From: Nocardiopsis alborubida
GTDB lineage: Bacteria; Actinomycetota; Actinomycetes; Streptosporangiales; Streptosporangiaceae
Assembly: GCF_012396365.1 (NCBI RefSeq)
Contig: NZ_JAAXPG010000019.1
Coordinates: 98,555 to 162,554, forward strand
Length of the DNA stretch: 64,000 bases
Direction of reading: 5' to 3'
In this document: piece by piece, positions 1 through 8,506 of the stretch
Layout of the letters: every line of letters begins with the position of its first letter
Numbering within the stretch: position 1 is the stretch's first letter
Position numbers and translations under genes: made by a program
The notes under the pieces: generated by a model
What the model saw: only the letters and a program-made list of their open reading frames with translations
Databases searched by the model: none
Told to the model about the DNA's origin: nothing

Positions 1-11
1 GACGCCTCCTG

Positions 12-2318
12 ATGACGTTCCTCATGCTGACCGGTCTCGTCGTACTGCCCCTCACCGGGGCGCAGGCGAACCCGCTGTGCCCGGGCGAGCCCGCGCCGCT
101 GCCGGAGTCGGCGGGAAGCGGTTCCGACGGCCTGCTCGTACCCCCGCAGTCGCAGTCCTCCATCGAGGGCTCCACGGACGGCCTGCCGCCCGACGCCAGC
201 ATGTACGGCCAGTACGGCACCGCCGGGCAGCAGTGGCACATGATCACCGAGTCCTGCGTCGACGGGATCAGCAACGGCGCGCAGGCGACCCTGGCCAACA
301 CGGCCTGGGACCTGTCCAAGACCATCAACCAGTCGACGATCACGGTGTACCAGGCCGCGACCTCCGACGGCCTCCTCGCCAGCTTCAACGAACTCGTCGA
401 GAACGTGGTCGTCACGCTGAGGGAGGGCATCTGGCGTCCGCTGATCCCCACCGTCGTCATCCTCGGCGCACTGTGGCTGGGCTGGTACGGGCTCATCCGG
501 AAGAGGATGACGCTCACGATCGAGTCCAGTATCTGGATGATCGCGGCGACGGCCCTGGGGCTGTGGATCCTCGTCAACCCGGCTCAGATCATGGGTATGG
601 CCAGCGGTCTGGTGAACTCCGGCAGTCAGCTGGTGACGAGCACGATCGGGCAGGTGCCCTACGGAGGGGGGTCGGGGACCTGTCCCTCGGGGGCGGAACC
701 GCCAGAGCGCGCGGACTGGGAAACCGAAGCTGACTTCCAGGTCAGGCGCAATGCGGACATGCTGTGGTCCAGTCTCGTGTGCCAGCCTTGGCTCGCCGGG
801 CAGTTCGGCAACAGCGACGTGGGCGAGGTGGCCGCCTCGTTCCATGCAACTGACCTGATAGCTGCTCAGGGGATTAGCAGAATTGAGCAGCAGCAGATCG
901 CTGACGCGGAGATCGACGCGAACGAAATCGTTGCGGAGAAGCAGGAAGCATATGAGGCTATCGCTGCTGACGTGCAGGAGTTCTACCCCAGTGTTTACCC
1001 TCTCTTCTCGGGTGATGACCAGGGAAGCCGCCTCGGAGTTGCGACGCTCGCGCTTTTTGCTTCGGTCTTCGCTGGTGGTCTGATTCTCGCGGGATCCGTG
1101 GCGCTCATCGTGCTGAAGATCGCCTTCCTCCTGCTCTTCCTCCTGGCTCCCATATTCCTGCTCATCGGCATCCATCCGGGCTACGGGCGCATGGTCCTGC
1201 TGCGCTGGGTCGAGCTGATGATCGGCTTCCTGCTCAAGCAGATCTTCGTCGTACTCCTGATCTCGCTCCTGGTCATGTGCTACGGCATGGTCATGTCCAC
1301 CAGCCTCGGCTGGGGCTTGCAGATGATCCTGCTGGCGCTCTTCACCGTGGCCCTGTTCGTCTACCGCAAGCCCTTCGCCTACCTGTTCTCCTCGGTCAAC
1401 GCGAACACCTTCACCTCGCGCATCGTCAGCGACGCCGCGCAGAGCCAGGCGCTCAGCCGGAGCGCGGTGGTACTGCCGCCGGTCGCCAACCTCAAGGCGC
1501 AGGCCTGGGGGCTGCGCCGGGGACCGCAGATCGCCGGAGTGGCCGCGGGGGTGCCCGCAGGAGGAGGAGTCCCGAACGGCGGTGTGGACACCGGGGTCGG
1601 CGACGAAGTCCCGGCCGACGGCGGTCCGGTCCGCGCGGACGGAGCGCGGGCACGCGGCACTGCCGGGTACGGCAGGGTCCGCGACAACGCGGCCCCGCCC
1701 CTCAACGTCACCAGGAGCGCTCCGGCTGGCGGGGGTGGCGGTGGTGGCGGCACCAGGCCCGCCGGGCCCGCGCGCAGCGGCGACCAGGCGCCGAGCCTCT
1801 CCGGTAGCGGTGCGGCCTCCGGATCCATCCCGCCCCGACCCAGCGGCGGCTACACCGGGACGGGTGACAGCGGCTGGGCCTCCGTGTTCGGTACCGGTTC
1901 GGGAGGCCGTGGCGGCTCCGAGCGCCGGGACGGCGGCGGAGGCGGCGGTTCGGTGTTCGGCGGGAGCGCACCCGCGGCCGGGAGCGGACGCGCCGCGAGT
2001 TCCGAACGGCCCGAACCCAGTACCGGACAGGGCATCTTCGGCGGTCGCGCGGACACCCCGGCCCGGGGCAACCCCAACGCCCGCGCCTCGCGCTGGGGCT
2101 CGCCGAGGGAACGGCGCGAACGCCCCGCCCCCCAGCGTCCCGCCCGTCCCGCGCCCTCCGGCGAGAGCCGGGGCCGGGGCGACGGCGACGGCGGCTGGCT
2201 GACCGGTTCCGGCAAGCGCAAGGACAACGCGCCCATCACCCCCTTCTGGGGGGAGAGCAGTTCTTCCACGACGAGGGACCGCAAGCGGGACGTCCCCTTC
2301 TGGTTGAACGACGACTGA
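12..2318 (+). CDS. TrbL/VirB6-like conjugal transfer membrane protein (5' end may lie outside window)
   Basis: Predicted polytopic inner-membrane component of a type IV secretion/conjugation apparatus. A hydrophobic N-terminus ending in an Ala-Gln-Ala site looks like a signal peptide. Membrane segments follow at about residues 145-165, 173-190, 341-388, 398-428 and 436-453. Residues 480-768 are a long Gly/Pro/Ser/Arg-rich, probably disordered cytoplasmic tail. The arrangement (periplasmic N-part, central hydrophobic core, hydrophilic tail) fits actinobacterial TrbL/VirB6-like proteins. The frame is open to the left window edge, so the true start may be upstream of the ATG used. It is followed by two genes at 19- and 4-bp spacing, suggesting an operon. 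Bases about 840-1080 are noticeably AT-richer than the rest. Family assignment is by architecture, so the exact Trb/VirB name is uncertain. Confidence 0.7.
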   Translation: MTFLMLTGLVVLPLTGAQANPLCPGEPAPLPESAGSGSDGLLVPPQSQSSIEGSTDGLPPDASMYGQYGTAGQQWHMITESCVDGISNGAQATLANTAWDLSKTINQSTITVYQAATSDGLLASFNELVENVVVTLREGIWRPLIPTVVILGALWLGWYGLIRKRMTLTIESSIWMIAATALGLWILVNPAQIMGMASGLVNSGSQLVTSTIGQVPYGGGSGTCPSGAEPPERADWETEADFQVRRNADMLWSSLVCQPWLAGQFGNSDVGEVAASFHATDLIAAQGISRIEQQQIADAEIDANEIVAEKQEAYEAIAADVQEFYPSVYPLFSGDDQGSRLGVATLALFASVFAGGLILAGSVALIVLKIAFLLLFLLAPIFLLIGIHPGYGRMVLLRWVELMIGFLLKQIFVVLLISLLVMCYGMVMSTSLGWGLQMILLALFTVALFVYRKPFAYLFSSVNANTFTSRIVSDAAQSQALSRSAVVLPPVANLKAQAWGLRRGPQIAGVAAGVPAGGGVPNGGVDTGVGDEVPADGGPVRADGARARGTAGYGRVRDNAAPPLNVTRSAPAGGGGGGGGTRPAGPARSGDQAPSLSGSGAASGSIPPRPSGGYTGTGDSGWASVFGTGSGGRGGSERRDGGGGGGSVFGGSAPAAGSGRAASSERPEPSTGQGIFGGRADTPARGNPNARASRWGSPRERRERPAPQRPARPAPSGESRGRGDGDGGWLTGSGKRKDNAPITPFWGESSSSTTRDRKRDVPFWLNDD

Positions 2319-2337
2319 CGAACAAAGGCCCGAAGCG

Positions 2338-3018
2338 ATGCCCAACCCTCTCCCCGAACGCGCCCAGCGGGCTGTCTTCCTCGGACTGATCGTCGTGCTG
2401 GTCGTGTTCGGGCTCTACCTCAGCTTCGGAGGCTTCGGGGGCGCCGAGGAGGACGACGATCCCTCCGCGGCCTCCCCGGACCCCGGGACCGCCCAGGAGG
2501 AACCCCCGGGCGGCCCCGGCGGCCCGGACGGGCTGTCCACGGTCGAGCCGAGCCCGATCCCGACCACCGCAGCCGAGGACGTGGACGTCCTGGACTGGTT
2601 CCCCTTCACGGAGGCGGAGTTCCAGGCGGCCGGGGCGGCGGCCCGCGCCTTCGCCGAGGCCTACGGAACCATCGACTACACCCAGTCCCCCGAGTCCTAC
2701 TACGCCTCGATGGAGGAGCTGGCCACCCCCGAGTTCGCCGGGGTGCTGGCCGAGACCAGCAGGGTCGGCGCCTTCTGGAGCGAGATGTCCGAGGCCGAGG
2801 CGGTCTCCGAGGGGCGGGCCCAGGTCGACTCGGTACGGACCTTCGACGCCGACTCGGTCACCTTCGTCGTGACGGCGCAGTCCATCACCGAGACGGGGGA
2901 CGCCGAGTTCGACGAGAACCTCGGCGAGTTCGCCGTCACCGTCGTGCGCAGCGGCGGTTCCTGGAGGGTCTTCGACTTCCAGCCCGCCGACGCCGGACAG
3001 TTCGGAGGGGAGGAGTGA
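2338..3018 (+). CDS. Single-pass membrane protein of conjugation cluster
   Basis: 226 residues. A short basic N-terminus precedes one membrane helix (about residues 11-30). Then comes an acidic Pro/Gly-rich linker (to about 80) and a compact alpha/beta C-terminal domain (85-226) facing outside. The last part alternates acidic and hydrophobic residues in a way that recalls NTF2-like/VirB8-like periplasmic domains. The gene starts 19 bp after the TrbL-like gene and ends 4 bp before the peptidoglycan hydrolase gene, so it is almost certainly co-transcribed. A VirB8/TcpC-like scaffold role is an inference from topology and position; no diagnostic motif is visible. Confidence 0.6.
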   Translation: MPNPLPERAQRAVFLGLIVVLVVFGLYLSFGGFGGAEEDDDPSAASPDPGTAQEEPPGGPGGPDGLSTVEPSPIPTTAAEDVDVLDWFPFTEAEFQAAGAAARAFAEAYGTIDYTQSPESYYASMEELATPEFAGVLAETSRVGAFWSEMSEAEAVSEGRAQVDSVRTFDADSVTFVVTAQSITETGDAEFDENLGEFAVTVVRSGGSWRVFDFQPADAGQFGGEE

Positions 3019-3022
3019 CCCC

Positions 3023-4201
3023 GTGATCTCCCTTTTCACCCGCAGGTCCTCTGACAGGGGCGCCGCGGGCCTGTGGTTCGGCGCGGCCGTCGCCGTCACG
3101 GTCGCCCTGATGACCATGTTCGCGATGTTGGTGATCCCCGTGATCACCAACACCACCCAGCAGATCGGTTCCATGATGGCGAACGGCCTGGTCTGCGGAC
3201 CGGATGCGGACGCCGAGCAGCCGGACGCGAGCGGCTACGCGATGAACTCCATCCCGGAGAACTACCTGGAGATCTACATGGAGGTCGGGGAGGACCGCGG
3301 GATCCCGTGGAACATCCTGGCGGGTGTGGGCCAGGTGGAGTCCCACCACGGGCGCTGGGAGGGCCCGGGGATCACCGAGGGGCACAACGACTGGGGCGCG
3401 GCCGGACCGATGCAGTTCGGCTCCCTGGACGGCTCGGCGGCGGGCAACAGCTGGGGCGGCGAGCCCGTGCAGCCCGTGGACGAGCGCCCGGAGCAGGGGT
3501 ACGGCGTCGACGGGAACGACGACGGGGTCGTCAGCGTCTACGACCCCGCCGACGCGATCCCGGCCGCAGCCGACTACCTCATCGCCCACGGTCTGAAGGA
3601 GGACGTCCGGCAGGCGATCTACGGCTACAACCACGCCTGGTGGTACGTGGACGACGTGTTGGAGTGGGCGCAGCAGTACGCGGAGGGGCAGTACGACACG
3701 TCGGGTTCCATCGAGAGCGCGGTCGCCTGCCAGTTCGACGCGCAGGGCGCACCGATCGGGAGCGCCCCGGACGAGCTGACCCAGGCCGTGGTCGACTGGG
3801 CCCTGGCCCAGCGTGGAAAGCCCTACATCTGGGGTGGTGTCGGTCCGAACGGATTCGACTGCTCCGGCCTGATGCAGAAGGCCTACGAGAGCATCGGCGT
3901 CACCATTCCGCGGATCTCCCAGGACCAGTGGGGTTTCGGCCCCGAGGTTTCACCGGGAGAGGAACAGCCCGGCGACCTGGTGTTCTTCCATGTGAGTCGG
4001 GCGGGGGAGCCTCCCGGCCCGGGACACGTGGGAATGGTGATCGGTGACGGGCTGATGGTCGAGGCCTGGTGCACCAACTGTGGCCCGATCGCGGTGCGCG
4101 AGTACGATGACCCCAATCGTGCGGATGTCATGGGTTTTACCCGTCCGCTTGAGCACCCGGACGTGCAGGCCCAGTTGGAGGCACAGGACAGTCGTGGTTG
4201 A
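3023..4201 (+). CDS. Bifunctional SLT lytic transglycosylase / NlpC-P60 peptidase
   Basis: Predicted cell-wall hydrolase that opens peptidoglycan for a conjugation or secretion channel. One N-terminal membrane helix (about residues 17-40) anchors it. An SLT-type domain follows (about 70-215), with the probable catalytic Glu in VGQVESHHGRW. A C-terminal NlpC/P60 domain (about 250-390) shows Cys280 in GFDCSG, the GDLVFF strand and His335 in GPGHVGMV. The start is GTG, 4 bp after the preceding stop. The double-hydrolase layout matches peptidoglycan hydrolases of Gram-positive conjugative elements (VirB1/Tcp-like). The last 8 bp overlap the next gene. Catalytic activity is inferred from intact motifs. 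Confidence 0.85.
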   Translation: MISLFTRRSSDRGAAGLWFGAAVAVTVALMTMFAMLVIPVITNTTQQIGSMMANGLVCGPDADAEQPDASGYAMNSIPENYLEIYMEVGEDRGIPWNILAGVGQVESHHGRWEGPGITEGHNDWGAAGPMQFGSLDGSAAGNSWGGEPVQPVDERPEQGYGVDGNDDGVVSVYDPADAIPAAADYLIAHGLKEDVRQAIYGYNHAWWYVDDVLEWAQQYAEGQYDTSGSIESAVACQFDAQGAPIGSAPDELTQAVVDWALAQRGKPYIWGGVGPNGFDCSGLMQKAYESIGVTIPRISQDQWGFGPEVSPGEEQPGDLVFFHVSRAGEPPGPGHVGMVIGDGLMVEAWCTNCGPIAVREYDDPNRADVMGFTRPLEHPDVQAQLEAQDSRG

Positions 4202-4952
4202 CGAGAAGGCGCCGCCAAGGAAGCAGGGGCTGCACGGGTGGAAGGCCGCCGGGGCGGTTTTCGGGTGTGGGACCCTGGCGGCCTTCGGGGTCTTCGGCGT
4301 CGTTATTGCACTCCTCGGTAGCTTCCTGACGACTCTGTCTTCGGGCTTTGGGGATACGGAGCAACCCCAGGGGGCAGCCGAGGCAGGAGCAGCTGAAACT
4401 ACTTCGCCACGAGACGAGTTTGTGGCGGATAAGTTCGACCTCTGTCGTATATCTCTGCCTTCGATATCAGGGGTAAGCCTTAACCTTGATGAAGATTCCG
4501 AAGGTCCAGTAGACACGGCTATTGAAGGTGGAGATTCGACAGAGGATAACCTGGTCCGCTCTGACGAGTGCGCCGGTGTCGTGCATCCAACAGTCGCCGC
4601 AACCACTCCTTGGGAGTTCCAGTTCTCCTACCGCGCGATTATCTTCTCCCCAGATGGTGGTCGAGACCAACTATCCCAAAGTGACCTGGAGGAATGGAGG
4701 GACGAAGCTCAAGCCTCACTGTCTGGTTTCCAGGAAGGCGAGGAGTTAGACTTCCTGGATCAGGCCTATTATGTTTATGGGTCGACTCCTGGCGGTGGGT
4801 CTGAGTACATAGCAGTAGCTCGAAAAAGGAGCGCTGTCCTCCAGTTCTCCATGGTTTCGGAGGATGACAACACCCCTGCGCACTTCGAGAATGAGGTGGC
4901 CAAGTTCGAAGCTCATCTCGATCTGGCTTTGCAGAACCTCATCCCGGCGTGA
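4194..4952 (+). CDS. Hypothetical membrane-anchored protein, end of conjugation operon
   Basis: 252 residues from a GTG that overlaps the end of the hydrolase gene by 8 bp; the in-frame upstream extension would lie wholly inside that gene, so this start is preferred. A basic N-terminus is followed by a Gly/Phe-rich membrane helix (about residues 18-45). The extracellular part (60-252) has two cysteines, in DLCRIS and DECAGV, that could form a disulfide. The distal two thirds use more AT-rich codons than the upstream genes, suggesting different ancestry. No family recognised. Coupling to the hydrolase suggests an envelope role in the same machine. Confidence 0.65.
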   Translation: MVDEKAPPRKQGLHGWKAAGAVFGCGTLAAFGVFGVVIALLGSFLTTLSSGFGDTEQPQGAAEAGAAETTSPRDEFVADKFDLCRISLPSISGVSLNLDEDSEGPVDTAIEGGDSTEDNLVRSDECAGVVHPTVAATTPWEFQFSYRAIIFSPDGGRDQLSQSDLEEWRDEAQASLSGFQEGEELDFLDQAYYVYGSTPGGGSEYIAVARKRSAVLQFSMVSEDDNTPAHFENEVAKFEAHLDLALQNLIPA

Positions 4953-4954
4953 GA

Positions 4955-4980
4955 CGACAGGGCGGAGCCCGTCGGTTTTC
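4955..4980 (+). terminator. Intrinsic-type terminator after conjugation operon
   Basis: Stem CGAC-a-GGGC, loop gga, GCCC-GTCG, followed within two bases by TTTT. It sits just after the stop at 4952, between convergent genes. A T-run is uncommon in DNA of this GC content, which supports the call. Confidence 0.6.
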
Positions 4981-5030
4981 CTGCGGCTACGGCGCCCGGG
5001 CGGCCGTGGGCATCCACGGCTGCGGGATGA

Positions 5031-5582
5031 TCAGGCGACCCCGGCCATGAAGTGGTGGCGGCACAGGGTCGCGTACGACTCGTTGCCGCCGATGTGCACC
5101 TGTTCGCCCTCGTAGATCATGACCCCGTCCACCACGCGCGCGTTGTGGGTGGCGCGACCGCCGCACCAGCAGCGCGCGGACACCGGCAGGACCTCGATCT
5201 TGTCGGCGAGTTCCACCAGGCGCTTCGAGCCGGGGAACAGCTGCCCCTGGAAGTCGGTGAGGATCCCGTAGCAGTACACGTCGATCCGCATGCCGTCCAC
5301 CACGCCCGCGAGCTGTCCCACCTGCTTGTCGGACAGGAACTGGGCTTCGTCGCAGATGACGTAGGGGGCCTTGCGGTCGGCGATGTCGTCGTACAGGTCC
5401 AGGTCGTCGCCCACCTCCACGGCGGGGGACTCCAGGCCCAGACGGGACGAGATGATGCCCGCTCCGGCACGGTCCTGCTTCGTGTAGAGCACCCCTTCGC
5501 CACCGCGTGAGTGGTGCTCCTGGAGGGCCATCGTGCTCTTGCCCGAGTTCATCGAACCTGTGAAGTACTTCAGCTCCGCCAT
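5031..5582 (-). CDS. tdk: Thymidine kinase (type II)
   Basis: Phosphorylates thymidine to dTMP with ATP in the salvage pathway. 183 residues, the usual length of the homotetrameric type II family. The P-loop GSMNSGKST is at residues 9-17 and DEAQF forms the Walker B. The zinc lasso has CWCGG and a distal CRHH. A lid segment with GGNESY near the end is typical of the substrate loop. Single gene, convergent with the conjugation operon. About 460 bp upstream carry no other gene; a TATGTT -10-like box at about 5670 on the minus strand is a weak promoter candidate. Confidence 0.95.
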   Translation of the reverse strand: MAELKYFTGSMNSGKSTMALQEHHSRGGEGVLYTKQDRAGAGIISSRLGLESPAVEVGDDLDLYDDIADRKAPYVICDEAQFLSDKQVGQLAGVVDGMRIDVYCYGILTDFQGQLFPGSKRLVELADKIEVLPVSARCWCGGRATHNARVVDGVMIYEGEQVHIGGNESYATLCRHHFMAGVA

Positions 5583-6075
5583 GTCTCTTCCTGTGTCGCG
5601 GGCGCTGGCGCTGTCGACGGCTCGGGCTCGTCACCGTGTCGGGCTTCCTGCCGTGGCCAGCAGTGAACATACCAGTGACGCGCGTGGCCTCCCGAACCAC
5701 CGCTCGCCCGCCTACGCGCCCTCGCGACTCCCTCACGCCTCTCTCACGCCTCCCCCGCGACCCCTCGCGCCCACGTCCTCCTCGTCGGGAAGGCCCTCCC
5801 GCTCGGACGGGGCGCCTCGACGGACGCGGTGTTTCCGGTCTTACCGCCTTCGGTCATTGTTCGGGCCGAAAGTAGTGATGTGGGATACGGCACCAGTTAT
5901 TTCCTCTTCCGGTGCCTTCCCGGAGACCGGCCGAACCAGTGAGGGTGTGCCTTCCGTGAAGCGTGGGCACGGGGTGGGGCGGTGACGACTGATGTGAGCG
6001 CGAAGCCGTACGCACCCGATCAAAGGCAGGTGCGCCGCACAGGAGTTGAGTCCACTTCGATATATTTGGTGCCCC
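5583..6075. other. Intergenic region between divergent tdk and channel genes
   Basis: About 490 bp without convincing coding potential. Both promoters must lie here. A GGCACC...GGTGCC inverted repeat is visible at about 5889-5913. AGGAG just before a TTG at 6046 could serve an alternative channel start but with almost no spacing. Nothing else recognised. Confidence 0.5.
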
Positions 6076-7068
6076 ATGTCCGAATCACTCGGAAGTGGAA
6101 TTGATAAGGGGGAAGTGGCATTGCGGCGTGCTCAGATCACCAGGCTTGTGGAGAGTCGGTGGTTCTCCAACATCATGCTCGCGGTGATTCTGGTCAATGC
6201 CGTGATTTTGGGTTGGATGACTTATGGGGGTTCTGCCCTTCCGTATCTGGTGATCGTTGAGTACGTCGTCGTCGCCGTGTTCGTCGTCGAGATGCTGCTC
6301 AAGATCCACGCCTGGCGGGGACGGTTCTTCCGGAGCGCCTGGAACTGGTTCGACTTCCTGGTGGTGGCGATCTCCGTGATCCCGGCCACCGGCCCGTTCG
6401 CCGTGCTCCGCATCCTGCGGGTGCTGCGGATCCTGCGGGTGATCACCGCCGTCCCGCAGATGCGGCAGATCATCACCGCGCTGTTCAAGGCCATGCCGGG
6501 GGTGGGGACCGTGATCGGCCTCCTCCTGGTGGTCATCTACACCTCGGCGATCATCGCCCACCAGCTGTTCGGTGAGGCCGTGCCGGACTTCTTCGGCAAC
6601 CTGGGCACGTCGCTGTACACGATGTTCCTGCTGATGACGACGGAGGGCTGGCCGGACGTCTCGGACGCGGTGCTGGCGGAGCATCCGACGGCCTGGATCT
6701 TCTTCGTGTGCTACATCGTGCTGACGGCGTTCATCATGCTGAACCTGGTCATCGCGGTGATCGTCACGTCCCTGGAGCAGGAGATCAGCGAGGTCCGCTG
6801 GGCGGAGGACCAGGAGCTGGAGGAGGTCCAGCACGAGGCGGTCATGAACCGGTTGGTCGAACTCGGGCAGCAGGTCGAGCGCCTGGACCGCATGCTGCGA
6901 GAGCGGGACACGGGCCCAGGCACTGACGGCCTTCCGGGGAACGTTCAGGCAGACCAGGCGACTCAGACAGCCCAGGCCGTCCAGACGATCCAGCCCGGTG
7001 AACCTGCCGAGCCCGTCAGGCGCGGGAACGGGGACGCGGCGCAGCCGCCGCCTTCCGCTTCCCTGTAG
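6076..7068 (+). CDS. Single-domain voltage-gated cation channel (NaChBac/CavMr-like)
   Basis: 330 residues from the ATG at 6076. A six-helix ion-transport domain spans about residues 20-235: S1-S3, an S4 voltage sensor with Arg at every third position (LRILRVLRILRV), and an S5-pore-S6 module. The filter reads T-T-E-G-W-P-D at 188-194. NaChBac and NavAb have a serine where this protein has glycine (E-S-W), whereas the native calcium channel CavMr, as I recall, has E-G-W. Such channels form homotetramers. S6 runs into a charged, coiled-coil-like cytoplasmic helix (about 236-280) and then a Gln/Ala/Pro-rich tail. The ATG has no clear ribosome site, but TATATT at 6061 could be the -10 of a leaderless message. 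TTG at 6046 is an alternative start. Ion selectivity is an inference. Confidence 0.85.
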   Translation: MSESLGSGIDKGEVALRRAQITRLVESRWFSNIMLAVILVNAVILGWMTYGGSALPYLVIVEYVVVAVFVVEMLLKIHAWRGRFFRSAWNWFDFLVVAISVIPATGPFAVLRILRVLRILRVITAVPQMRQIITALFKAMPGVGTVIGLLLVVIYTSAIIAHQLFGEAVPDFFGNLGTSLYTMFLLMTTEGWPDVSDAVLAEHPTAWIFFVCYIVLTAFIMLNLVIAVIVTSLEQEISEVRWAEDQELEEVQHEAVMNRLVELGQQVERLDRMLRERDTGPGTDGLPGNVQADQATQTAQAVQTIQPGEPAEPVRRGNGDAAQPPPSASL

Positions 7069-7072
7069 CGAA

Positions 7073-7106
7073 ACACCCGGAGGCCCGGGGGCGGGCTTCC
7101 GGGTGT
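7073..7106. terminator. Bidirectional hairpin terminator
   Basis: 14-bp stem (7073-7086 with 7093-7106, one G-T wobble) and 6-nt loop between the convergent channel and DUF397 genes. No T-run on the plus strand. Confidence 0.6.
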
Positions 7107-7170
7107 CTGCGTGTCTGTGTCACGCCTTGCGGGTCAAGGGTGGCGGGGAGGACGGGAAGGTGTGGGGTAC

Positions 7171-7422
7171 CTACAGCTTCCGGCCGCGAGCGGCGTTGAG
7201 GAAGGTGGTCCACTCGGGGGCGGGGAAGGGGAGGTGTCCGGCGTCCGGGTGCTTGGAGTCGCGGATGGCGGCGCCGCAGGGGAGGTCGCCGACCTCCACG
7301 CAGTCGACGTCTCGTCCGCTGTATGTGCTCTTCCTGAAGTTCGCGGGGATGTGGGCGACCTCGACGCACTCCTGTCGTTGTGCGCTGTAGCTACTCTTAC
7401 GGAACTCAAGCTTGGTGATCAT
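7171..7422 (-). CDS. DUF397 domain protein with duplicated motif
   Basis: 83 residues. Contains the DUF397 signature (FRKSSYS, CVEV, AIRDSKHP, Pro-x-x-W near the end). In actinomycetes DUF397 proteins are small partners of XRE/DUF5753 regulators and are often linked to development (whiJ-type loci). The N-terminal motif occurs twice, FRKSSYS...CVEV and FRKSTYS...CVEV, only the second leading into the conserved C-terminal half. The start codon overlaps the stop of the XRE gene by 4 bp (ATGA), so the two are translationally coupled. No enzymatic function is known for the family. Confidence 0.9.
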   Translation of the reverse strand: MITKLEFRKSSYSAQRQECVEVAHIPANFRKSTYSGRDVDCVEVGDLPCGAAIRDSKHPDAGHLPFPAPEWTTFLNAARGRKL

Positions 7423-8279
7423 CGTGCGCTTTCTAGAGACTCCAGGACATCTTCGATGAGCTCGAAAGACAGGGTGGTGGAGAGTGCAACCCCCTGAACG
7501 TTACTGAAAGCCAGACTATATGCCTCTACTTCTTCTGGTTTGTCCAGATAGAGGTCATCTGTAACGGTTTCCAGGTAGACAATGGAAGGGTCCTTTGCGG
7601 CAGGGAAGTCCAAGATGGTGAAGGGGACAGCCAAAGCTAGGTGGGCGCCTGCCTGGTAGGGAAGTATCTGGATATCGATGTGGTGACGGAGGGCCATGTT
7701 CCTGAGGTGCTCAAGTTGCTCACGCATCACCTCATGGCCACCGATGGCTCGCTGTAGAGCGCCTTCATCGATGACCGCGATCATATGTGGGGGCTTGACC
7801 CGGTTGAAGATGTTCTTCCGCTCCATTCGGGCTTGGACGCGGCGGCCAACCTCGCTCTCCTCCAAGACGCGCCCGGCACGGAAGACCGCAGCAGAGTAAG
7901 CCGGAGTCTGGAGCAACCCAGGGATGATCAGTCCCTCAAAGCGGCGGATCAAAGATGCCTCGGCTTCGAAGTCTGGGAGGGCGTTGCCTTCGAAGACGTC
8001 TCTGTAGCGCGACCACCACCCCGACTCCTTGGACTCGCGCGTCAGTTCATGCAGGGCTTCCCGCATCTCTTCCGAGGCGTTGTAGAGGTCTGCGAGCGCA
8101 TCGATGTCACGTGCCCTTATCCGTCTTGCTGTCGCGTTCTCGATGCTGCTGATCGTTGACAGGGGGACTCTGGAGTCCTTGGCGGCTGCGGCCAGCTTGA
8201 GACCGTGCGCTTCGCGTAGACGTCGCAGCTCGCGGGCCAGACGTCGACGCCGTACGGAGGGGCTGATCGGACTCTGCAT
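7419..8279 (-). CDS. XRE-family regulator with DUF5753 domain
   Basis: 286 residues. An N-terminal helix-turn-helix (about 10-70, with SRVPLSTISSIENATAR as the recognition region) is joined to a DUF5753 ligand/partner-like domain (about 95-275, containing LIPGLLQTPAYS). This two-domain layout is the standard WhiJ-like regulator of Streptomyces and relatives. First gene of a two-gene operon with the DUF397 protein and divergent from the ATPase gene, a conserved triad in which the small protein and the kinase-like ATPase are thought to modulate the regulator. Direct repeats in the divergent promoter are candidate binding sites. Confidence 0.9.
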   Translation of the reverse strand: MQSPISPSVRRRRLARELRRLREAHGLKLAAAAKDSRVPLSTISSIENATARRIRARDIDALADLYNASEEMREALHELTRESKESGWWSRYRDVFEGNALPDFEAEASLIRRFEGLIIPGLLQTPAYSAAVFRAGRVLEESEVGRRVQARMERKNIFNRVKPPHMIAVIDEGALQRAIGGHEVMREQLEHLRNMALRHHIDIQILPYQAGAHLALAVPFTILDFPAAKDPSIVYLETVTDDLYLDKPEEVEAYSLAFSNVQGVALSTTLSFELIEDVLESLESAR

Positions 8280-8306
8280 GAGGGGATTCTACGTCCTAAG
8301 TTGGCT

Positions 8307-8353
8307 GGATTCTGAGTGAAGCCGTTGACAACCCAGATTCTGAGTATGACTAT
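8307..8353 (+). promoter_or_regulatory. Promoter with direct-repeat operator between XRE and ATPase genes
   Basis: TTGACA (8325-8330), a 17-bp spacer and GACTAT (8348-8353) read toward the ATPase gene. GATTCTGAGT occurs twice (8308-8317 and 8336-8345), 28 bp apart, flanking the -35 box. Position and repetition suggest an operator for the adjacent XRE regulator; this is inference. Confidence 0.5.
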
Positions 8354-8506
8354 AGAGGTGTAGCAAGTGATCGGCTCATCACAGAGGGTTCCTGCCGCTC
8401 AGGCTACGACTTGCCCGTGCCGCGCATCACGTCAACCGTGAGACTCCTTCGACGGGCACCGCGAAACCCCTGCTCATGACCTGCCATGCCAAGGAGTGTG
8501 TTCGTC

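Noticed and set aside
4080..4193. 38-codon N-terminal extension of the membrane protein at 4194
   Set aside because: Lies wholly within the NlpC/P60 coding sequence; the GTG at 4194 gives a normal short overlap and a sensible N-terminus.
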